Below are positions 7,710 through 11,005 of a stretch of 11,005 nt of DNA, piece after piece. The position numbers were made by a program, and so were the translations under genes. The notes under the pieces are model-generated. The model saw only the letters and a list, made by a program, of their open reading frames with translations, searched no databases and was not told the DNA's origin. The stretch lies in assembly GCA_002254285.1 (NCBI GenBank), contig NIUZ01000077.1:1-11005 (forward strand). Direction: 5' to 3'. The DNA comes from Bacteroidetes bacterium 4572_112 (GTDB lineage: Bacteria; Bacteroidota; Bacteroidia; Bacteroidales; UBA1556). The first letter of the stretch is position 1; each line of letters begins with the position of its first letter.

Positions 7710-9090
7710 CTATTTGAAGTTGTTCTTTTATTAGTTTCATAAATTCTTCTTCAACAAAGTGATCCTTTTCTATTGTTTTCAATAAAGAATCCTTATTTAT
7801 TTTCGAACAATTATTATTGGCATTATTATCAGAATACTCTTGAAGCAATAATGGTAGTGGATTTTCCTTATACATAGGAATAGCCATACATAATGCAGCA
7901 TTAACTTCATCAATAGTACCAACGCATTCAAAAGGTTTTTCATTGGCTATTCCTGCCAACTCCTTAAAATAATTGCGTAATGATTCTTTTTCCAATAAGT
8001 TTGATCCAAAGATATCGATTAGAACCTCTGGCTTTAAAAATGGTGAAAGTATTATGAATGTAAATAAGCATTTAGAACACTCACCACACCATATATTTTC
8101 TTTACTTCCTGCATTACAGCTTCTGAAGTCTGCAAAATACTTTCTGTTTTTAGCAAAAATAGAAGCTATTTGCAATTCACTTAATGGTCGTAGAAGTGAG
8201 AAGTATTTTATATCAGGAGTTATGGATTTTTCAATATAATTTCTAAAATCAGATTCAAATTCCAATGATTTAGAATACTGATGATTGATATTAGTACCAG
8301 GAATTGTAGGTTCGTTTGCACTAGCCTCATTTGAAAGTGCAATATATTTTTTACCAGCAATACCTGCAGACAATACACTAATAAATGCTAATAATGCTGA
8401 AAAAGGAGTATGTCCATTAAGAAAACCTTTAGCATTAAGGTCAAGGAGTTTTGTATCTAAGAAACGCTTTACTACAATAGTACGTCGCATATCCAAACCA
8501 CCTATATCAGCTGTGGCTTTGCTTGCTCCACGAGGATTCATTATCAGGGCAAGGTTTTCGCCCTTTTCCTTAAGTAGCTCAAGACTAACAACGCTGTCTT
8601 TACCACCACCAACAGGAATAATACTTGAATCATCAACCTCAATATGTTCTGGTTTAAGATTTCGCGCTTCAGTATTTGGAATAAGATTCATAAAATTTTC
8701 CTCAGTAGCATCTATACCATTGAGAAAAAAGAATTCGCCTAATCCATTGAAATATATCTTTTTCCAAAAAGCTAACTGCTCTTCATCAAGATTATATGGT
8801 AGTATATAAACGTTAGTTGGGCATATGGATTTCCAGTAGCTAATAAGCTCTACCATTCCTATATTAAATACCATTTGGCTAAGAAAGGATGTGGAAACTC
8901 GCGTGAAATCAACGAAGATATTATTGGGTATCATTAATTTAGGATTAAATTGTATAAAGTCGTCAACCTCAAAGTCAAACTCCATATACAATCCACCTTC
9001 TTTAATCTTATATTCGTATGTTTTGTATGTAAAACTTTTATATGTCTTACGTAATTCTATATATTTTTCTTTAATATTCTCTTCGTTCAT
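7702..9090 (-). CDS. murL: MurL, UDP-MurNAc-L-alanyl-L-glutamate epimerase
   Basis: A 462-residue cytoplasmic protein that I recognise as MurL. MurL converts the terminal L-Glu of UDP-MurNAc-L-Ala-L-Glu to D-Glu in an ATP- and Mg-dependent reaction, giving the normal peptidoglycan precursor without glutamate racemase. Visible motifs are the PP-loop PVGGGKDS (159-166), NPRGAS (185-190), GHTPFSALLAF (226-236), LSNEASANEP (252-261) and a Cys cluster C325-x9-C335-x2-C338-x2-C341 (WCGECSKCLF). The PP-loop plus four-Cys arrangement resembles the QueC branch of ATP pyrophosphatases, so without its neighbour it could be mis-annotated as QueC-like. The first 50 residues are charged and less family-specific. 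The ATG at 9090 is the first after an upstream -7-like element, and no better start is seen. The stop overlaps the murD2 start. It is preceded by the nrdJ terminators, so it appears to begin a two-gene operon. Confidence 0.85.
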   Translation of the reverse strand: MNEENIKEKYIELRKTYKSFTYKTYEYKIKEGGLYMEFDFEVDDFIQFNPKLMIPNNIFVDFTRVSTSFLSQMVFNIGMVELISYWKSICPTNVYILPYNLDEEQLAFWKKIYFNGLGEFFFLNGIDATEENFMNLIPNTEARNLKPEHIEVDDSSIIPVGGGKDSVVSLELLKEKGENLALIMNPRGASKATADIGGLDMRRTIVVKRFLDTKLLDLNAKGFLNGHTPFSALLAFISVLSAGIAGKKYIALSNEASANEPTIPGTNINHQYSKSLEFESDFRNYIEKSITPDIKYFSLLRPLSELQIASIFAKNRKYFADFRSCNAGSKENIWCGECSKCLFTFIILSPFLKPEVLIDIFGSNLLEKESLRNYFKELAGIANEKPFECVGTIDEVNAALCMAIPMYKENPLPLLLQEYSDNNANNNCSKINKDSLLKTIEKDHFVEEEFMKLIKEQLQIDE

Positions 9091-9110
9091 AATATCGTTG
9101 ATATTTAGAA

Positions 9111-9118
9111 CAAAAATA
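9111..9118 (-). promoter_or_regulatory. Possible -7 element for murL-murD2
   Basis: On the minus strand TATTTTTG fits TAnnTTTG and lies 20 bases before the murL ATG. No TTG occurs at 17-23 bases upstream; the nearest is about 31 away. Support is therefore only half of a promoter in AT-rich DNA. Confidence 0.3.
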
Positions 9119-9155
9119 TAGAAATAAAGCTTTGAATTTATAAAAAATACAATAA

Positions 9156-9188
9156 AAAAAAGGCTCGCATAAAATACAAGCCTTTTTT
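9156..9188. terminator. Bidirectional intrinsic terminator between nrdJ and murL
   Basis: AAAAAAGGCT (9156-9165) and AGCCTTTTTT (9179-9188) are perfect 10-base arms with a 13-base loop. The hairpin is A-rich before and T-rich after on both strands, so it can end transcription in either direction. Its likely job is to end the nrdJ transcript before the murL promoter. Confidence 0.75.
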
Positions 9189-9208
9189 GTTATAAGTTTA
9201 TAATAGTG

Positions 9209-9240
9209 AAAGGAGAAGCCTGCCGGCAGGCTTCTCCTTT
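9209..9240. repeat. Perfect 32-base GC-cored palindrome just after nrdJ
   Basis: AAAGGAGAAGCCTGCC (9209-9224) is followed with no spacer by its exact reverse complement GGCAGGCTTCTCCTTT (9225-9240). It starts four bases beyond the nrdJ stop codon. As RNA it would form a very stable hairpin with a minimal CCGG loop region, fitting a terminator or 3'-end stabiliser for nrdJ. Its GC-rich core (GCCTGCCGGCAGGC) contrasts with the AT-rich surroundings and could mark a dispersed palindromic repeat. No second copy occurs in this window. Confidence 0.85.
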
Positions 9241-10546
9241 ATTATTATCCACATTTAGAATAACCACAGTCGTTACAACATAGGCAACCCTCTTTATAAA
9301 CAAGACCTTCAGAACCACACTCTGGGCATTTCTGCGCCTTGGCAGCTTTTGCTCCATCAGGAATAAATTTCTTAAGAGCACGTACGATACCAGTTTTCCA
9401 TGTATTTATAGTTTCTGTTTCAAAGCTCAGTGAGCTAACCACATCAACTACAAATGGTAATGGCATTCCGTGACGAAGGATTCCTGAAATTAGTTTTGCA
9501 TAATTCCAATACTCTTTATCAAAAGTACGCGATAAACCTCGGTATACTTGCATATATCCATCTTTATCCTCATACTCAAGATCGTAACGAGTTTTTCCTT
9601 TTTCTGTTTTACTTTTTACAATACTAGCCTCTTCAACATAGTTTGCAACGAAGAAATCCTCAGCTTTTCCACTAAATATTTCGTAAGGACGCCCTTTAAG
9701 GATTCCTACAACAGCAACCCACTTCTCTTTATTATTTTGGAAACGGATAATACTTGCCTCTAGCACATCAGGACGTGGTGGAGCAAGAGTTTCTTTAAAC
9801 TCTTCGTTTACCTCTTCTTTTTCGTCGGTATTACTAATTAATACTCCCGAGCGAGAGCCATCACGATATACAGTCATGCCTTTACAGCCCGACTTCCATG
9901 CCTCTTCATAAATATGTCCAATTAATTCTTCTTTAGCATCATTAGGAACATTTACCGTTACCGAGATTGAGTGATCCACCCATTTCTGAACTGCTCCTTG
10001 CATTCTAACCTTCTGAACCCAATCAACATCATTAGCCATTGCACCATGATATGGCGATTTTGCAATTAAGTTATTAAGCTGCTCTTCGTTATATTGTTTT
10101 ACTTCTTTAATATCGTATCCATTAGCAGTTAGCCATGTTTCAAATTTGTGGTGGAATACCACGAACTCTTCCCAGCTATCTCCTACTTCATCAACAAAAG
10201 CAATGTTTGTAGCTTTATCATTAGGGTTCACCTTACGACGACGCTTATAACTAGCCATAAATACTGGCTCAATTCCTGATGAAGTTTGCGCCATCATACT
10301 TGTAGTACCTGTTGGCGCAATAGTTAATAGAGAGATATTTCTTCTACCATATTTTTTCATCTTAGCTTCTAAACCTTCCGAAGCATCAAAAATACGGCGC
10401 ATAAATGGATTGTTAATCTCACGCTTATGATCATAAATAGGGAATGAACCTCTATCTTTAGCTAAATTTACTGAAGACTTATATGCTTCAATAGCTAATA
10501 GTTTATGAACATCTACAGAGAAATTTGTAGCATCTTCAGTTCCATA

Positions 10547-10549
10547 TCG
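10547..10549 (-). other. Second nrdJ deletion junction (pieces B and C)
   Basis: Piece B ends with ACC (Thr, 10551-10549) and piece C begins with CGA (Arg, 10549-10547), so one C is shared by both sides and the missing DNA is 3n+1 long. Read on the minus strand the join is CCATTTAC-C-GATATGGAAC. About 85 residues normally separate ENPFT from RYGTE. Confidence 0.82.
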
Positions 10550-10761
10550 GTAAATGGATTTTCTACATAACCATAAAGGTTGATTGCCAATAATCTACAG
10601 CTATCATAAGCACATAAAGGAATCTCACCACAAGGGTTAGTAGAAACAGTTTCGAAACCTAGGTCGGCATAGGAATCAGCCACAGACTCTCTAATTACTG
10701 TATCCCAGAATAAGATACCTGGCTCAGCAGATTTCCATGCATTATGTACAATTTTGTTCCA

Positions 10762-10763
10762 TA
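10762..10763 (-). other. First nrdJ deletion junction (pieces A and B)
   Basis: Piece A ends with GAT (Asp, 10766-10764) and piece B begins with TGG (Trp, 10761-10759). The two bases TA at 10763-10762 belong to one side or the other, so the missing DNA is 3n-2 long. The family normally has about 53 residues between FID and WNKIVHNAWKSAEPG, including the KVTGANVSV region. Confidence 0.82.
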
Positions 10764-11005
10764 ATCAATAAACTCTTCTGAATCTGGGTGCTTAATAGAA
10801 ATACTTAGCATAAGAGCGCCACGTCTACCATCTTGAGCTACCTCGCGAGTAGAGTTTGAATAACGCTCCATAAAAGGAACAATTCCTGTAGATGTAAGAG
10901 CACTATTCTTAACAGGGCTACCTTTAGGACGTATTCCACTTAAATCGTGACCTACTCCACCACGGCGCTTCATCAATTGAACCTGCTCTTGGTCAGTTTT
11001 CATAA

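Larger units (their letters stand above)
9245..11005 (-). pseudogene. nrdJ: Vitamin B12-dependent (class II) ribonucleotide reductase, 5' truncated by window, two internal frameshifting deletions
   Basis: Class II RNR reduces ribonucleotides to deoxyribonucleotides using adenosylcobalamin. Three collinear pieces lie in three different frames. Piece A (11003-10764, 80 residues) has MKRRGGVGHDLS, RPKGSPVKNSALTSTG and RRGALMLSISIKHPDSEEFID. Piece B (10761-10549, 71 residues) has WNKIVHNAWKSAEPGILFWD, the active-site block NPCGEIPLCAYDSCRLLAINL and ENPFT. Piece C (10549-9245) runs from RYGTEDATNFS through YGRRNISLLTIAPTGTTS, KWVDHSISVTVNVPND and CKGMTVYRDGSR to the Cys-rich tail CPECGSEG...CCNDCGYSKCG. 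Compared with recalled Bacteroidota homologues (about 840-850 residues), roughly 53 residues are missing between A and B and about 85 between B and C. No other stops or decay are seen. The MKTD at 11003 is internal. The gene reads away from the right edge and ends in two hairpins. It is either a recent double lesion or an assembly fault; such an enzyme would not fold as written. Confidence 0.88.

Noticed and set aside
7973..8239. 88-residue plus-strand frame inside murL, and similar frames at 5477-5689, 5826-6029, 7176-7382, 8891-9121 and 9548-9763
   Set aside because: All are antisense shadows of confidently identified genes, with no independent promoter, start context or domain.
8285..8809. 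174-residue open frame on the plus strand
   Set aside because: It lies wholly antisense within murL, is rich in Ser/Arg/Leu runs expected from reading an AT-rich gene backwards, and shows no recognisable domain.
7702..9090. Calling the MurL protein a QueC-type 7-cyano-7-deazaguanine synthase
   Set aside because: Length (462 against about 220-230), the conserved GHTPFSALLAF and LSNEASANEP blocks and the coupled MurD gene fit MurL better. The shared PP-loop and Cys cluster indicate fold kinship only.
9190..9381. 63-residue minus-strand frame running past the nrdJ stop
   Set aside because: It overlaps the 3' end of nrdJ in another frame and reads through the palindrome at 9209-9240; no family features.
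9245..11005. Intein or intron interrupting nrdJ
   Set aside because: RNR genes are frequent intein and intron hosts, but those add sequence. Here sequence is missing at both joins and nothing foreign lies between the pieces.
1..11005. Defence system, phage, integrative element or CRISPR array
   Set aside because: All identified genes are housekeeping or envelope functions. No recombinase, restriction, toxin or repeat-spacer pattern was seen.

Overview
The window looks like a chromosomal segment of a low-GC member of the Bacteroidota, probably Bacteroidales or a close relative. Evidence for this is the Bacteroidota-type amn-holA neighbourhood, a promoter of the TTG-N19-TAnnTTTG type, starts with little or no Shine-Dalgarno sequence, FKBP lipoproteins with short Cys-anchored leaders, and a long class II ribonucleotide reductase with the C-terminal Cys-rich tail typical of the group. 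I see no tRNA, rRNA, CRISPR array, transposase or phage gene, and no gene-free stretch longer than 300 bases.

Layout. Plus strand, 1-3557: the 3' end of AMP nucleosidase (amn), DNA polymerase III delta (holA), a lipid A-type acyltransferase, then a broken UDP-glucose 6-dehydrogenase (ugd). A strong bidirectional hairpin terminator (3578-3608) separates these from a long minus-strand block. In transcription order that block is nrdJ (vitamin B12-dependent ribonucleotide reductase, running off the right edge and broken twice), two hairpins, the two-gene operon murL-murD2 with an 8-base overlap, a well-formed promoter, and two tandem lipoproteins that each carry three FKBP-type prolyl isomerase domains.

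The most interesting biology is murL-murD2. In the pathway described for Xanthomonas, MurD2 adds L-Glu (not D-Glu) to UDP-MurNAc-L-Ala, and MurL then epimerises the terminal L-Glu to D-Glu using ATP. This replaces glutamate racemase. Here the MurD-like protein has lost the Lys of the usual DSKATN substrate motif, and MurL carries a PP-loop (GGGKDS) and a four-Cys cluster resembling QueC.

The most striking anomaly is three clean internal deletions (roughly 140, 160 and 255 bp by family comparison) in two otherwise well-conserved genes: one in ugd and two in nrdJ. Each shifts the frame, and coding sequence resumes perfectly on the far side. They may be real lesions, but a metagenome or assembly artefact in conserved genes is the simplest explanation. 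The two nrdJ junctions share the 8-mer TATGGAAC right at the join.
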